64,000 bases of DNA, from contig NZ_CAJYPS010000014.1 in assembly GCF_913777145.1 (NCBI RefSeq), positions 1-64,000 on the forward strand, read 5' to 3'. A program made the position numbers and the translations under genes. Below, one piece after another: positions 38,757 to 48,897 of the stretch. Numbering within the stretch: position 1 is the first letter of the stretch; each line of letters begins with the position of its first letter. The notes under the pieces are model-generated. The model was not told the DNA's origin. It searched no databases and saw nothing but the letters and a program-made list of their open reading frames with translations. Origin of the DNA: an uncultured Roseateles sp. (GTDB lineage: Bacteria; Pseudomonadota; Gammaproteobacteria; Burkholderiales; Burkholderiaceae_C).

Positions 38757-38823
38757 GTCGGCTCCTCGCCCCGCGTCGCACATGACCGATTCGGGGTGGC
38801 CCGGTGCTCGCTCATGCACTTGC

Positions 38824-39882
38824 TCATGCCGCGTATTGCTTGGCAACCCAGTCGCGGTAGGCGCCGCTTTGCACGCGTGCCACCCATTCGGGGTGGTCCA
38901 GATACCACTGTACGGTCTTGCGTATGCCGGTCTCGAAGGTCTCGGCCGGGCGCCAGCCCAGCTCGCGCTCGATCTTGCGGGCGTCGATCGCATAGCGGCG
39001 GTCGTGGCCGGGACGATCGGTCACATAGGTGATGAGGCGGCTGTAGGGGCCCTCGCTGGACGGCTTGAGTTCGTCCAGCAGCGCGCACACCGTCTTCACG
39101 ATGTCGATGTTGGCCTTTTCGTTCCAGCCGCCGATGTTGTAGGTCTCGCCGACCCGGCCGCCGGCCAGCACCGCGCGTATGCCGCTGCAGTGGTCGGTCA
39201 CATAAAGCCAGTCGCGGATCTGCTGGCCGTCGCCGTACACCGGCAGCGGTTTGCCGGCCAGCGCGTTGACGATCATCAGCGGGATCAGCTTCTCGGGGAA
39301 GTGCAGGGGGCCGTAGTTGTTCGAGCAGTTGGTGGTCAGCACCGGCAGGCCATAGGTGTGGTGCCAGGCGCGCACCAGGTGGTCGCTGGCCGCCTTGCTG
39401 GCGCTGTAGGGGCTGTTGGGCTCGTAGGGGTTGGTTTCCGCGAACGGGGGATCCTCGGGCTTGAGCGAGCCGTAGACCTCGTCGGTGGACACGTGGTGGA
39501 AGCGGAAGGCCGCCTTGGCCTCGCCCTCCAGCGTGCTCCAGTACGCGCGGGCCGCCTCCAGCAGCGTGAAGGTGCCGTCCACATTGGTCTTCATGAAGGC
39601 GCCGGGGCCATGGATGGAGCGGTCCACATGGCTTTCGGCCGCGAAATGCACCAGCGCACGCGGGCGGTGCGTAGCCAGCAACTGGTCGATCAGCGCGCGG
39701 TCGCAGATGTCGCCCTTCACGAAGACGTGGCGGGCGTCGCCGCTCAGCGAGGCCAGGTTTTCCAGATTGCCGGCATAGGTCAGTGCGTCGAGATTGACGA
39801 CGGGTTCGTCGCTCTGGCGCAGCCAGTCCAGCACGAAGTTGCTGCCGATGAAGCCGGCGCCGCCGGTGACAAGAATGGTCAT
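38824..39882 (-). CDS. rfbB: dTDP-glucose 4,6-dehydratase
   Basis: Converts dTDP-glucose to dTDP-4-keto-6-deoxyglucose. The 352-residue protein has [14 protein letters not shown] at the start, [11 protein letters not shown] with the catalytic Thr/Asp/Glu, and [15 protein letters not shown] with the Tyr/Lys pair. [18 protein letters not shown] is diagnostic. It is first in the rhamnose block and separated from manC by 110 nt that contain a possible terminator, so it may have its own promoter. Confidence 0.97.
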   Translation of the reverse strand: MTILVTGGAGFIGSNFVLDWLRQSDEPVVNLDALTYAGNLENLASLSGDARHVFVKGDICDRALIDQLLATHRPRALVHFAAESHVDRSIHGPGAFMKTNVDGTFTLLEAARAYWSTLEGEAKAAFRFHHVSTDEVYGSLKPEDPPFAETNPYEPNSPYSASKAASDHLVRAWHHTYGLPVLTTNCSNNYGPLHFPEKLIPLMIVNALAGKPLPVYGDGQQIRDWLYVTDHCSGIRAVLAGGRVGETYNIGGWNEKANIDIVKTVCALLDELKPSSEGPYSRLITYVTDRPGHDRRYAIDARKIERELGWRPAETFETGIRKTVQWYLDHPEWVARVQSGAYRDWVAKQYAA

Positions 39883-39936
39883 GGTGATATGGGATTTCTC
39901 AGATGCAGGCAGTGTCGCCTATGGGCGCACGCCTTG

Positions 39937-39969
39937 AAAACAGCACAGGCCCACGATGCCGGGGGCCTG
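39937..39969 (-). terminator. Possible terminator between manC and rfbB
   Basis: On the minus strand CAGGCCC (39969-39963) pairs with GGGCCTG (39952-39946), and TTTT follows at 39940-39937 after a 5-nt spacer. The 7-bp stem has a 10-nt loop, and the gap before the T-run makes it weak. Confidence 0.4.
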
Positions 39970-39992
39970 TTGCTCCGTGGGATGGGGAGGCG

Positions 39993-41432
39993 TCAGGTGC
40001 GGCCGTAGGTGTCCTCGAAGCGCACGATGTCGTCCTCGCCCAGGTAGGAGCCGGACTGCACCTCGATGATTTCCAGCGGCACCTTGCCGGGGTTGGCCAG
40101 ACGGTGGGTCTGGCCCAGCGGGATGTAGGTGGACTGGTTCTCGGTCAGCAGGATGGTCTTGTCGCCATTGACGATCTCGGCCGTGCCGCTGACGACGATC
40201 CAGTGCTCCGCGCGATGGTGGTGCATCTGCAGGCTCAAGGACGCACCCGGCTTGACCATGATGCGCTTGACCTGGTGGCGGGGGCCGTTGTCTATGCTGT
40301 CATACCAGCCCCAGGGGCGGTGGACCTTGCGGTGCAGCGCATGCTCGCCGCGCTGCTCGGCACCCAGGCGGTTGACGATCTGCTTGACCTCCTGGCTGCG
40401 GGCGCGGTCGGACACCAGCACCGCGTCGGCGGTCTCCACCACCACCACGTCCTTGAGCCCCACCACACCGACCAGGCGGCTGGTCGCATGGACCAGCGTG
40501 TTGTCGCTGTCGGCGATCAGTGCGTCGCCCACGCTGGCATTGCCGCGCTCGTCCTTGTCGGCCACCTGCCAGACGGCCTCCCAGGCCCCCAGGTCGTTCC
40601 AGCCGGCGTCCAGCGGCACCATGCGCAGCGCGATGTCGCTGCCGGGGCAGCGCTCCATCACCGCGTAGTCCACCGACTCGGACGGCACGGCCGCGAACTC
40701 TGCCTTGCCGGGGCGCACGAACTTGGCGTCGGTCTTACGGGCCGCCCAGGCTGCTCGGGTGGCGGCGGCGATGTCGGGCCGGAAGCGCTCCAGCGACTTC
40801 ATCCACACGCTGGCGCGCAGCACAAACATGCCGCCGTTCCAGTAATAGCCGCCTTCGCCCAGGTAGCGCTGGGCCGTGGCGAGGTCGGGCTTCTCGACGA
40901 ACTGGGCCACGGCCAGGCCCGCCGCGTCAGCCGCGGTGCGGATATAGCCATAGCCGGTCTCGGGCCGGTCGGGCGCGATGCCCAGAATCACGATGGCGCC
41001 CTCGGCCGCCTCGCGCACCGCCTGCTGCAGTGCGGCGGTGAAGGCCGCGGGGGCCGTGACGGTCTGGTCCGCCGGCGTGACCACCAGCACCGGGTCCTGG
41101 CCGTTCTCCAGCGCGGCCAGCGCCGCCAGCGTCAGCGCCGGCGCGGTGTTGCGGCCCAGCGGTTCCAGCAGCACGCTCTCGGGCTCCAGGCCAGTCTCGC
41201 GCAGCTGGTCCAGCACCAGGAAGCGGTGTTCCTCGTTGCCGACGATGCAGGGGCCGGCCAGTTCGAATTCCGGCGCGGCCAGCGCGGCCAGGCGGCGCGC
41301 CGCCAGCTGGAACAGGCTCTCGTTGCCCGACAGCACCAGAAACTGCTTGGGGTAGCCCGCCCGGGACAGCGGCCACAGGCGGGTGCCGGAGCCGCCGGCC
41401 ATGATGACCGGCTGGACGGAAATCGTGTTCAT
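39993..41432 (-). CDS. manC: Mannose-1-phosphate guanylyltransferase / mannose-6-phosphate isomerase
   Basis: Bifunctional type II enzyme giving GDP-mannose, the precursor for gmd/fcl and for mannose itself. The 479 residues match the family. The pyrophosphorylase domain has [16 protein letters not shown] near the start, and FVEKP is visible. The C-terminal cupin isomerase domain has RPWGWYDSID and LSLQMHHHRAEHWIVVSGTA. ATG 41432 is chosen for the conserved N-terminus; the open frame upstream is not family-like. No phosphomannomutase gene is present in the window. Confidence 0.95.
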   Translation of the reverse strand: MNTISVQPVIMAGGSGTRLWPLSRAGYPKQFLVLSGNESLFQLAARRLAALAAPEFELAGPCIVGNEEHRFLVLDQLRETGLEPESVLLEPLGRNTAPALTLAALAALENGQDPVLVVTPADQTVTAPAAFTAALQQAVREAAEGAIVILGIAPDRPETGYGYIRTAADAAGLAVAQFVEKPDLATAQRYLGEGGYYWNGGMFVLRASVWMKSLERFRPDIAAATRAAWAARKTDAKFVRPGKAEFAAVPSESVDYAVMERCPGSDIALRMVPLDAGWNDLGAWEAVWQVADKDERGNASVGDALIADSDNTLVHATSRLVGVVGLKDVVVVETADAVLVSDRARSQEVKQIVNRLGAEQRGEHALHRKVHRPWGWYDSIDNGPRHQVKRIMVKPGASLSLQMHHHRAEHWIVVSGTAEIVNGDKTILLTENQSTYIPLGQTHRLANPGKVPLEIIEVQSGSYLGEDDIVRFEDTYGRT

Positions 41433-41460
41433 AGTCGGTGCAGAAAAAACAGGCGACGCC

Positions 41461-42483
41461 TCAGGCGTCGCCGAAACCGTTGGGATTGCGTTGCTGCCAG
41501 CGCCAGCTGTCCTCGCACATCCGCGCAAGATCGAGTTTAGCGGCCCAGCCCAGCGCCGCTTGTGCGGCGGCCGGGTCGGCCCAGCAGGCAGCCACGTCGC
41601 CCGGGCGCCGGTCGACGATCTGGTAGGGCACGGCGCGGCCGCTGGCCGCCTCGTAGGCCCGCACCAGCTCCAGCACACTGTAGCCGCGGCCGGTGCCCAG
41701 GTTGACCGTCAGCGATCGGTCACCGGCCAGCAGCCAGTTCAGCGCCGCCACATGGCCCTCGGCCAGATCACTGACATGGATGTAGTCCCGCACGCCGGTG
41801 CCGTCGGGCGTGGGGTAGTCTCCGCCGAACACCGACAGCCGGTCGCGTCGGCCCACGGCGACCTGGGCGACGTAGGGCATCAGGTTGTTGGGCGTGCCGC
41901 GTGGGTCTTCGCCGATGCGGCCGCTCTCGTGCGCGCCCACCGGGTTGAAGTAGCGCAGGCAGGCGGTCTGCCAGGCTGGGTCGGCCACGCCCAGGTCGCG
42001 CAGGATCTGCTCGCCCATCAGCTTGGTCGCGCCATAGGGATTGGTGGCCGAGGTCGGCGCGTCCTCGCGCAGCGGCAGCGACTGCGGCGTGCCATAGACC
42101 GTCGCGCTGGAGCTGAACACGATGCGCTTGCAGCCGTGGCGTTGCATGGTCTCGCAGGTGTTGACCAGTCCGCCGAGGTTGTTGCGGTAGTAGGCCAGTG
42201 GCTGGGCGACCGACTCGCCCACCGCCTTGTAAGCGGCGAAGTGCACCACCGCGGCAGGCCGATGGCGGGTGAACACCGCGTCCAGCGCAGCGGTGTCGCA
42301 CACGTCGGCGCGCTCGAAGCTCAGCGGCGCGCCCTGCAACTCGGCCAGACGCTCCAGCACCACCGGCGAGCTATTGACGAAGTTGTCGACGCCGACGACG
42401 CGGTAGCCCGCGGCCAGCAGGGCCAGCCAGGTGTGCGACGCGATGTAGCCGGTGGCGCCGGTGAGCAGGATGGTGGGACTCAT
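41461..42483 (-). CDS. galE: UDP-glucose 4-epimerase
   Basis: Interconverts UDP-glucose and UDP-galactose. The 340-residue protein begins with LLTGATGYIASHTWLALL, where Ala replaces the third Gly of the usual GYIGSHT. FSSSATVYG and NPYGATKLMGE hold the catalytic Ser and Tyr/Lys, and YFNPVGAHESGRIGEDP is a strong GalE signature. It is 10 nt after epsL and 28 nt before manC, so it belongs to the same minus-strand operon. Confidence 0.96.
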   Translation of the reverse strand: MSPTILLTGATGYIASHTWLALLAAGYRVVGVDNFVNSSPVVLERLAELQGAPLSFERADVCDTAALDAVFTRHRPAAVVHFAAYKAVGESVAQPLAYYRNNLGGLVNTCETMQRHGCKRIVFSSSATVYGTPQSLPLREDAPTSATNPYGATKLMGEQILRDLGVADPAWQTACLRYFNPVGAHESGRIGEDPRGTPNNLMPYVAQVAVGRRDRLSVFGGDYPTPDGTGVRDYIHVSDLAEGHVAALNWLLAGDRSLTVNLGTGRGYSVLELVRAYEAASGRAVPYQIVDRRPGDVAACWADPAAAQAALGWAAKLDLARMCEDSWRWQQRNPNGFGDA

Positions 42484-42493
42484 GGGCGCGAAC

Positions 42494-43726
42494 TCAGTAG
42501 ATCAGGGCCTGGCCGGTGCAGCCCAGGCTGTTGGCGCTGTAGACATATTGCGCCACGCTGGAGTCGCGGCTGCTGTGGTTGTATTGGCAGCCCAGGCTGA
42601 AGCTGCGCGAGTAGGCCCAGCGCAGGCCCAGGGACTGGCTGCGGGCCTTCTCGTAGTTGTCGGACAGCGGGCTGTTGTCGCTGTTGGCGCGCGTGCTGCG
42701 GTTGCTGCTGACGCTGGCGTTCAGCGACAGCTTGGCCGTGGCGGCATAGACCGCGCCCAGCTGCCAGTTGGTGTAGACCCGGTTCACATCGGCGCTGCGC
42801 ACCAGGGTTTCCTGGCCCGAGTCTCGCGCGACCTGAGCCGACAGTTGCAGCTTGCTCAGCGCCTGCCAGGTCCAGCCCAGCGCGCCGGTGGTGCCGGAGA
42901 AGTTGGTCAGCTGCGTCAGGCTGTTGCGCGTGCGGCTGGCGCTGAGGCGGGCGTTCAGCGCGCTGGCGCCGCCGGTGTTCCAGCTCAGCGTCAGGTCAAC
43001 GTCATTGCGTCGGTAGTCGTTGGGGGCATAGACGATTTCCAGCGCCGGGATGCTGGGGTTGAAGGTCAGGCCCACCGGGTAGCTGGGGTTCTGTCCCAGT
43101 GTGCGACGCCCCACCAGGCCCAGGCGCAGGTTGGCGCCGGGCGTGGCATAGACCCCCAGCGACGTGGTGTTCTGCTGATAGACCAGGCGGGCGTACTCCA
43201 CCGCGCTGAAGTCGCGGGTGCGGCGCGTGAAACCGGCCTCAAATGTGTAGCGCGTGCTGGTGCCCAGGCGCGCGAAGGCCGAGTACTCGTCGTTGCGCTC
43301 GGTGTTCTTCGCGAAGATGGGGTTCACGCCGCCGCCCACATTGAAGTCGGCCAGCGAACGGCTGCTGCTCGCGCTCACGGTGCCCGAGAGGCGTCCCACG
43401 GTCTGCCAGTCCAACCCGCTGCGCAGCGAGTAGGACGAGTTGTTGAGGCTGCTGTTGTTGCGGTAGCGGTTGTCCTGCAGCGAGCCGTCCACCGTCAGGC
43501 GCTGGCGCCCCAGTTGCTGATCCAGCCCGGCCAGCAGACCGGCGGAGGTCACGGTGTCCGAGTCCCCTGCGCCCGCCGAGCGGTAGATGTTGGACACATG
43601 GCTCAGGCCCAGCGTGGCCCCGGCGTAGTAGGGCGAGGATTCGGCCAGCGCCGGCAGCGCGTGGAGCGCCAGCAGCGCGAGGACGAGCGGGGATCGCAGC
43701 ACTTGGGTGGGGCCCTCAGTAGGCAT
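42494..43726 (-). CDS. epsL: EpsL-type outer membrane beta-barrel protein
   Basis: A 410-residue outer-membrane protein found with exosortase-type EPS loci. A signal peptide ends near LPALA. The rest is made of alternating amphipathic strands rich in Tyr, Ser, Asn and Arg (for example GTSTRYTFEAGFTRRTRDF), and the last strand ends in an aromatic residue (ALIY), as in barrels that are inserted by BAM. It may act as an exit channel or scaffold for the polymer. Its start overlaps the end of epsB by 11 nt. Confidence 0.85.
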   Translation of the reverse strand: MPTEGPTQVLRSPLVLALLALHALPALAESSPYYAGATLGLSHVSNIYRSAGAGDSDTVTSAGLLAGLDQQLGRQRLTVDGSLQDNRYRNNSSLNNSSYSLRSGLDWQTVGRLSGTVSASSSRSLADFNVGGGVNPIFAKNTERNDEYSAFARLGTSTRYTFEAGFTRRTRDFSAVEYARLVYQQNTTSLGVYATPGANLRLGLVGRRTLGQNPSYPVGLTFNPSIPALEIVYAPNDYRRNDVDLTLSWNTGGASALNARLSASRTRNSLTQLTNFSGTTGALGWTWQALSKLQLSAQVARDSGQETLVRSADVNRVYTNWQLGAVYAATAKLSLNASVSSNRSTRANSDNSPLSDNYEKARSQSLGLRWAYSRSFSLGCQYNHSSRDSSVAQYVYSANSLGCTGQALIY

Positions 43727-45104
43727 GACGGTCGAACATCACCAGTCGAATGGTGCGCAGGATGATCTGCAGATCGAGCGCCAGCGACCAGTTGCGAAGG
43801 TATTCCAGATCGTATTCGACACGCGCCTTCATCTTGTCGACGGTCTCGGTTTCGCCGCGCAGGCCGTTGACCTGGGCCCAGCCGGTGATGCCGGGCTTGA
43901 CCTTGTGGCGCACCATGTAGGCCTTGATCAGCTTGCGGTATTCCTCGTTGTGCGCCACCGCATGGGGGCGCGGCCCCACGATGCTCATGCGGCCTTGCAA
44001 CACATTGATGAATTGCGGCAGCTCGTCCAGCGAGGTGCGGCGCAGCAGCGCGCCGAACGGCGTGATGCGCGGGTCGCCCTTGGTGGCCTGTTTCACGACC
44101 TGGCCATCTTCCAGCGTGCGCATGGAGCGAAACTTGTAGACCACGATCTCCTCGCCATCCAGGCCGTTGCGGCGCTGTTTGAACAGCACGGGCCCGGGCG
44201 AGCTGAGCTTCACGCCCAGCGCGATCAGCAGCAGCAGCGGCGAGATCAGCACCAGGATCATCGAAGACAGCAGGATGTCGCTGAGCCGCTTCACCAGCTT
44301 GTTGGTGCCGGTGAAGGGGGTTTCGCAGATGCCCACCACCGGCACGCCGCTGACGTCCTGCAGCCGGCCCTGGATGATGCTGATGCCGAACACATCGGGC
44401 ACGAAGAACAGCGACGCGGTGGTGTCCTGCACCTGCTCCAGCAGGGCCACGATGCGCGGCTGGGAGCCCAGCGGCAGCGTGATGTAGACCTCACGCACGC
44501 CATGCTCGCGTACATGGCGGGCCAGTTGGTCCAGCCGGCCCAGCGTCTGGCTGCCGGCCTCGGGGTGCAGGCGATCCGGGTGCCGGTCGTCGAAATAGCC
44601 CATGCAGATCACGCCTTGGGACTCGCGCAGTGCGCGCGCCAGCTTGTGGCCCAGTGCCCCGGCACCAACGATGACCGCGGTGCGTCGCGCGGCAGGGTCG
44701 CGTGCGCGCCACAGCTGCACCTGGCGGCCCAGGGCAACCGCCAGCACCTGCACCAAGGGGGTGAGCAATGCCCACCAAAGCAGCACGCGGTTCTCGAAAT
44801 AGTGCAGGCTGTTCGTCGCATAGCCGCACAGCAGCAGGATGGCCAGCAGCACCAGCCAGGACGACAGCACATCCACCAGCGCGCTGGCCGGGTGGTCATT
44901 GAAGCGGTTGCGGCCGGGGAAGGTGAGGGCGAACACCAGCAGGCACAGCGTGAGCGCCGGCCGCATCACCGGCTCGTCGAAGTAGGCGCTGACTGCCAGG
45001 AAGCACAGCACGATGAGGCCGGGCTCCAGGAATGCTGCGACCAAGGACTCGACCGATTGCGGCGCGCTGTAGAACGTCCTCTTGTAGCTGCGGTCCTCGA
45101 ACAT
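43716..45104 (-). CDS. epsB: Undecaprenyl-phosphate hexose phosphotransferase EpsB
   Basis: Initiates the repeat unit by transferring a hexose 1-phosphate, probably glucose, to undecaprenyl phosphate. It has 462 residues. About four transmembrane helices lie within residues 15-135, then a Rossmann-like domain with TAVIVGAGALGHKLA. The C-terminal bacterial sugar transferase domain contains KRLSDILLSS, YKFRSMRT and DELPQFINVLQGRMSIVGPRP. ATG 45104 fits the family start FEDRSYKRTF. First gene of the minus-strand operon; its promoter lies in the unusually AT-rich stretch 45143-45175. Confidence 0.94.
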   Translation of the reverse strand: MFEDRSYKRTFYSAPQSVESLVAAFLEPGLIVLCFLAVSAYFDEPVMRPALTLCLLVFALTFPGRNRFNDHPASALVDVLSSWLVLLAILLLCGYATNSLHYFENRVLLWWALLTPLVQVLAVALGRQVQLWRARDPAARRTAVIVGAGALGHKLARALRESQGVICMGYFDDRHPDRLHPEAGSQTLGRLDQLARHVREHGVREVYITLPLGSQPRIVALLEQVQDTTASLFFVPDVFGISIIQGRLQDVSGVPVVGICETPFTGTNKLVKRLSDILLSSMILVLISPLLLLIALGVKLSSPGPVLFKQRRNGLDGEEIVVYKFRSMRTLEDGQVVKQATKGDPRITPFGALLRRTSLDELPQFINVLQGRMSIVGPRPHAVAHNEEYRKLIKAYMVRHKVKPGITGWAQVNGLRGETETVDKMKARVEYDLEYLRNWSLALDLQIILRTIRLVMFDRHAY

Positions 45105-45222
45105 CGTGGCGGGAGTCAGGTCGTGCCACGGGCAGGATTCCGGGCAATTTGTTGTTGATTCATTCTCACCCAAGTCCCCGCCTGCTTTCGTCAGGGCCGT
45201 CCCTTGTTCGGGGGCCACTGCC

Positions 45223-45228
45223 TACAAT
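45223..45228 (+). promoter_or_regulatory. Putative -10 box (TACAAT) next to the ubiJ start
   Basis: TACAAT is a 5/6 match to the sigma-70 -10 box and lies 7 nt before the ATG at 45236. No Shine-Dalgarno sequence precedes the ATG. Transcription would start at or beside the start codon, giving a leaderless message. No good -35 was found at the normal distance. Confidence 0.5.
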
Positions 45229-45235
45229 TGAAAAC

Positions 45236-45763
45236 ATGTCCGCCCCCTGGCCCTTGCCCTCCCTGTCGCCCCTGCTGATTCCTGCGCTGCAGGATCGTCT
45301 GGTCCTGTTGATCAACCACGTGGTGTCCCGCGAGGCGGTGGCGATGCAGCGCCTGCGCCCCTGGGCGGGGCGCACGCTGGTGGTGAGCCTGTCCGGTTGG
45401 CCCTCGCTGCTGCCGGCGCTGCCGGACCTGGTGCTGCGCATCACGCCCGCCGGCCTGTTCGAGCGCGAGCAGGAGGCCGCAGGCGGCGATCTGCGCGTGG
45501 AACTGGATGCGGCCAACCCGGCGCGTCTGGCGCTGGGCGCTTTGAGCGGTGAGACGCCGTCCATTAAGGTGCAGGGCGATGCGGCCCTGGCCGGCGACCT
45601 GAACTGGCTGGCCGACAACCTGCGCTGGGACCTCGAGGACGACCTGGCCGGCCTGGTCGGCCCCCTGGCGGCGCGCCAGCTGGCCCAGCTCGGCCGCGGC
45701 GTGGCGGCCGCGGTGTCGGGTCTTGCGCAACGTTGGGCCCCCAGCGGCGCGGGCGCGGCATGA
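45236..45763 (+). CDS. ubiJ: UbiJ-like ubiquinone biosynthesis accessory factor (SCP2 domain)
   Basis: A 175-residue protein with an SCP2-type lipid-binding fold, thought to hold polyprenylated intermediates for the soluble Ubi complex. The typical C-terminal part [21 protein letters not shown] is present. The identification rests on this region and on the direct overlap with ubiB (ATGA), the order seen in E. coli ubiE-J-B. Here ubiE is 33.6 kb upstream. A -10 box 7 nt before the ATG and no ribosome site suggest leaderless translation. Confidence 0.85.
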   Translation: MSAPWPLPSLSPLLIPALQDRLVLLINHVVSREAVAMQRLRPWAGRTLVVSLSGWPSLLPALPDLVLRITPAGLFEREQEAAGGDLRVELDAANPARLALGALSGETPSIKVQGDAALAGDLNWLADNLRWDLEDDLAGLVGPLAARQLAQLGRGVAAAVSGLAQRWAPSGAGAA

Positions 45764-47325
45764 GGTTTGTCTCGCGGCTGCTGGTCATTCTGTGGACGGT
45801 CTGGCGCTTCGGTCTGGATGACCTTGCCCTTTCGGGGCTGACCCGCCGGCGCTTCCGGCTGTTGCGCCGGGTCACTCGCCTGGGGCGCCAATGGCAGGAG
45901 CCGCGCGGCGTGCGCCTGCGCCTGGCGCTGGAGCGTCTGGGACCCATCTTCGTGAAGTTCGGTCAGGTGCTGTCCACCCGGCGCGACCTGCTGCCGCCGG
46001 ATGTGGCGCTGGAGCTGGCCAAGCTGCAGGACCGTGTGCCGCCATTCCCGGCCGCGCAGTCGCGCGAGCTGGTGGAGCGGGCCTTTGGCCGGCCGGTGGA
46101 TGAGCTGTTCGCGACCTTCGACGTCGAGCCGGTGGCCAGCGCCAGCATTGCGCAGGTGCACTTCGCGACGCTGAAGGACGGTCGCGAGGTGGCGGTCAAG
46201 GTGCTGCGCCCCGGCATGCTGGACATCATCGACGACGACCTCGCGCTGATGCGCCAGCTCGCCGTCTGGGTGGAGCGCTTCTCGGCCGACGGCCGGCGCC
46301 TGAAGCCCCGCGAGGTGGTGGCCGAGTTCGACACCTACCTGCACGACGAGCTGGACCTGGTGCGCGAGGCCGCCAACGCGGCCCAGCTGCGCCGCAACAT
46401 GGACGGCCTCAATCTGGTCATGGTGCCCGAGATGCACTGGGAGCTGTGCAGCTCCGAGGTCATCGTGATGGAGCGCATGAAGGGCGTGCCCATCTCCCAG
46501 ATCGAGCGCCTGCGCGAGGCCGGCGTGGACATCAAGAAGCTGGCGCGCGACGGCGTGACCATCTTCTTCACCCAGGTGTTCCGCGACGGCTTCTTCCACG
46601 CCGACATGCACCCCGGCAACATCCAGGTCAGCCTGGATCCGGCCACCTTCGGCCGCTACGTGGCGCTGGACTTCGGCATCATCGGCACGCTGACCGAGGT
46701 GGACAAGGACTATCTCGCGCAGAACTTCATCGCCTTCTTCCAGCGCGACTACAAGCGCGTGGCCGAGCTGCACATCGCGTCGGGCTGGGTGCCGCCCGAG
46801 ACCCGGGTGGATGCGCTGGAGAGCGCGGTGCGGGCGGTCTGCGAGCCGCATTTCGACCGGCCGCTGAAGGACATCTCGCTGGGCCAGGTCCTGATGCGCC
46901 TGTTCCAGACCTCGCGTCGCTTCAATGTCGAGATCCAGCCCCAGTTGGTGCTGCTGCAGAAGACGCTGCTGAATGTCGAGGGCCTGGGCCGCCAGCTGGA
47001 CCCGGAGCTGGACCTCTGGGCCACGGCCAAGCCCTTCCTGGAGCGCTGGATGAACGAGCAGGTCGGCTGGCGGGCGCTGAAGCGCCAGCTGGAGAAGGAG
47101 GCGCCGCGCTATGCGCAGTTCCTGCCCGAACTGCCGCGCCTGCTGCACGACGCGCTCAAGGTGCAGGCCCGCGGCGGCGGCACCGAGCCGCAGCTGCAGG
47201 CGCTGGTGCGCGAGCTGCGCAGCACCAACCGCCTGCTGTCGGCACTGCTGTGGGCGGGCGCGGGTTTTGCTGGCGGTGTGCTGCTGACCTGGTTGTCGGC
47301 CCGCTTTCTGGGCATCGTCCCCTAG
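45760..47325 (+). CDS. ubiB: Ubiquinone biosynthesis regulatory ATPase UbiB
   Basis: Atypical protein-kinase-like ATPase needed for ubiquinone synthesis, membrane-bound, 521 residues. [16 protein letters not shown] carries the KxGQ motif, followed by [16 protein letters not shown] (A-rich nucleotide loop), the metal/catalytic region [13 protein letters not shown] and LDFGIIGTL. The C-terminus has the anchoring hydrophobic hairpin [20 protein letters not shown]. It overlaps ubiJ by 4 nt. Confidence 0.96.
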   Translation: MRFVSRLLVILWTVWRFGLDDLALSGLTRRRFRLLRRVTRLGRQWQEPRGVRLRLALERLGPIFVKFGQVLSTRRDLLPPDVALELAKLQDRVPPFPAAQSRELVERAFGRPVDELFATFDVEPVASASIAQVHFATLKDGREVAVKVLRPGMLDIIDDDLALMRQLAVWVERFSADGRRLKPREVVAEFDTYLHDELDLVREAANAAQLRRNMDGLNLVMVPEMHWELCSSEVIVMERMKGVPISQIERLREAGVDIKKLARDGVTIFFTQVFRDGFFHADMHPGNIQVSLDPATFGRYVALDFGIIGTLTEVDKDYLAQNFIAFFQRDYKRVAELHIASGWVPPETRVDALESAVRAVCEPHFDRPLKDISLGQVLMRLFQTSRRFNVEIQPQLVLLQKTLLNVEGLGRQLDPELDLWATAKPFLERWMNEQVGWRALKRQLEKEAPRYAQFLPELPRLLHDALKVQARGGGTEPQLQALVRELRSTNRLLSALLWAGAGFAGGVLLTWLSARFLGIVP

Positions 47326-47380
47326 CCGGGGCATGGGCGGTGCGCCGCCATAATCCGCGCCTTCATTTTTTCGCACCGCC

Positions 47381-48844
47381 ATGAACACCACGCTGATCGT
47401 TTTCGTCGTGCTCTACCTGCTCGGCACGCTGGGCATAGGCGTGTGGGCTGGCACGCGGGTGAAGAACACCTCGGACTTCGCGGTCGCGGGCCGCAGCCTG
47501 CCGCTGGTGATGGTGATCACCACCACCTTCGCGACCTGGTTCGGCGCCGAGACCGTGATGGGCATCCCGGCCAAGTTCGTGCAGGGCGGGCTGAACGCCA
47601 TCATCGAAGACCCCTTCGGCGCCGGCCTGTGCCTGGTGTTCGTGGGCCTGTTCTTCGCGGCCAAGCTCTACCAGAAGAACCTGCTGACCATTGGCGACTT
47701 CTACCGCCAGCGCTACGGCAAGGGCGTGGAGATCTTCTGCTCGCTGGCCATCATCCTCAGCTACCTGGGCTGGGTGGCGGCGCAGGTCACCGCGCTTGGC
47801 CTGGTGTTCTCCATCCTGACCGACGGCGCGATGAGCGCGCAGACCGGCATGGTGGTGGGCACGCTGGCGGTGCTGGTCTATGTGGTGATTGGCGGCTTCC
47901 TGGCCGTGGCCTGGACCGATTTCATCCAGATGATCGTGCTGGTCGTGGGCCTGGCGGTGATCGCGGTGTTCTCGGCCGATCTGGCCGGTGGCGCGGACAA
48001 GGTGCTGAACCTGGCCGCCCAGAAGGACCTGGGCCGACTGCTGCCCGAGCCCAGCTTCACGCAGATCGCGATGTTCATCGGTGCGGGCCTGACCATGATG
48101 CTGGGCTCCATCCCGCAGCAGGACGTGTTCCAGCGCGTGATGTCGGCCAAGGACGCCAAAACCGCGCAGCGCGGCGCGGTGATCGGCGGCTTCAGCTACA
48201 TCCTGTTCGCCTTCGTGCCCATGTTCATCGTGCTGGCCGCGGTGGCGGTGATGGGTGATAAGGCGCTGGACCTGGCGCAGAACGACTACCAGCGCGTGCT
48301 GCCCACCTTCATCATGGGCCACATGCCGCTGCTGATGCAGATCCTGTTCTTCGGCGCGCTGCTGTCTGCGATCAAGAGCACCTCCTCGGCCACGCTGCTG
48401 GCGCCCACCACCAGCTTCGTGGAGAACATCCTGAAGCAGATCCGCCCCGGCATGAGCGACCGCCAGCAGCTGCTCGCGATGCGGGTGACGCTGGTGATCT
48501 TCGCGTTCTGTGTGCTGCTCTATTCGATCGCGCTGCAGGGCACGCCCATCTACGAGCTGGTCAGCGCGGCCTACCAGGTCACGCTGGTCGCGGCCTTCAT
48601 TCCGCTGGTGTTCGGCCTGTACTGGCGGCGCGCCACCACCCAGGGCGCGGTGTTCTCCATCTTCGCCGGGGTGGCGGTGTGGGCGCTGTTCTTCCCGCAG
48701 GTCAGCACCTGGGGCGAGGTCTTTCCGGGCCAGCTGGCCGGCCTGATCGCCGCGCTGCTGGGCATGCTGGTGGGCTCGCTGATGCCCCAGATCCTGGCCG
48801 ATCGCCGCGAGCATGTCAGCCATCATCTGCCGCCCCACCCTTGA
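47381..48844 (+). CDS. Sodium:solute symporter family protein
   Basis: A 487-residue inner-membrane carrier of the SSS family with about 13 hydrophobic helices. Family features include DFAVAGRSLPLVMVITTTFATWFGA split around the first helices, GGFLAVAWTDFIQM, and LMQILFFGALLSAIKSTSSA, which contains the conserved Ser/Thr sodium-site helix. The substrate cannot be told; proline, pantothenate or organic acids are family options. CATAAT (47349-47354) may be its -10. It lies 55 nt after ubiB and may not be part of that operon. Confidence 0.88.
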   Translation: MNTTLIVFVVLYLLGTLGIGVWAGTRVKNTSDFAVAGRSLPLVMVITTTFATWFGAETVMGIPAKFVQGGLNAIIEDPFGAGLCLVFVGLFFAAKLYQKNLLTIGDFYRQRYGKGVEIFCSLAIILSYLGWVAAQVTALGLVFSILTDGAMSAQTGMVVGTLAVLVYVVIGGFLAVAWTDFIQMIVLVVGLAVIAVFSADLAGGADKVLNLAAQKDLGRLLPEPSFTQIAMFIGAGLTMMLGSIPQQDVFQRVMSAKDAKTAQRGAVIGGFSYILFAFVPMFIVLAAVAVMGDKALDLAQNDYQRVLPTFIMGHMPLLMQILFFGALLSAIKSTSSATLLAPTTSFVENILKQIRPGMSDRQQLLAMRVTLVIFAFCVLLYSIALQGTPIYELVSAAYQVTLVAAFIPLVFGLYWRRATTQGAVFSIFAGVAVWALFFPQVSTWGEVFPGQLAGLIAALLGMLVGSLMPQILADRREHVSHHLPPHP

Positions 48845-48867
48845 AAGTCGCGCGTCCCGCTTAAAAT
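48841..48867 (+). promoter_or_regulatory. Putative sigma-70 promoter for the FmdB-DUF502 genes
   Basis: TTGAAA (48841-48846, overlapping the symporter stop codon) and TAAAAT (48862-48867) resemble -35 and -10 boxes, with a slightly short 15-nt spacer. The CCCGC/GCGGG pair around the -10 could also form a weak terminator hairpin followed by a T-rich stretch. Confidence 0.4.
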
Positions 48868-48897
48868 TGCGGGCTTTGCATTCTCTTTTGCACCACC

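Noticed and set aside
45105..45235. TGGCAC near epsB as a sigma-54 site
   Set aside because: TGGCAC is present on the minus strand, but no TTGC follows at the required distance.
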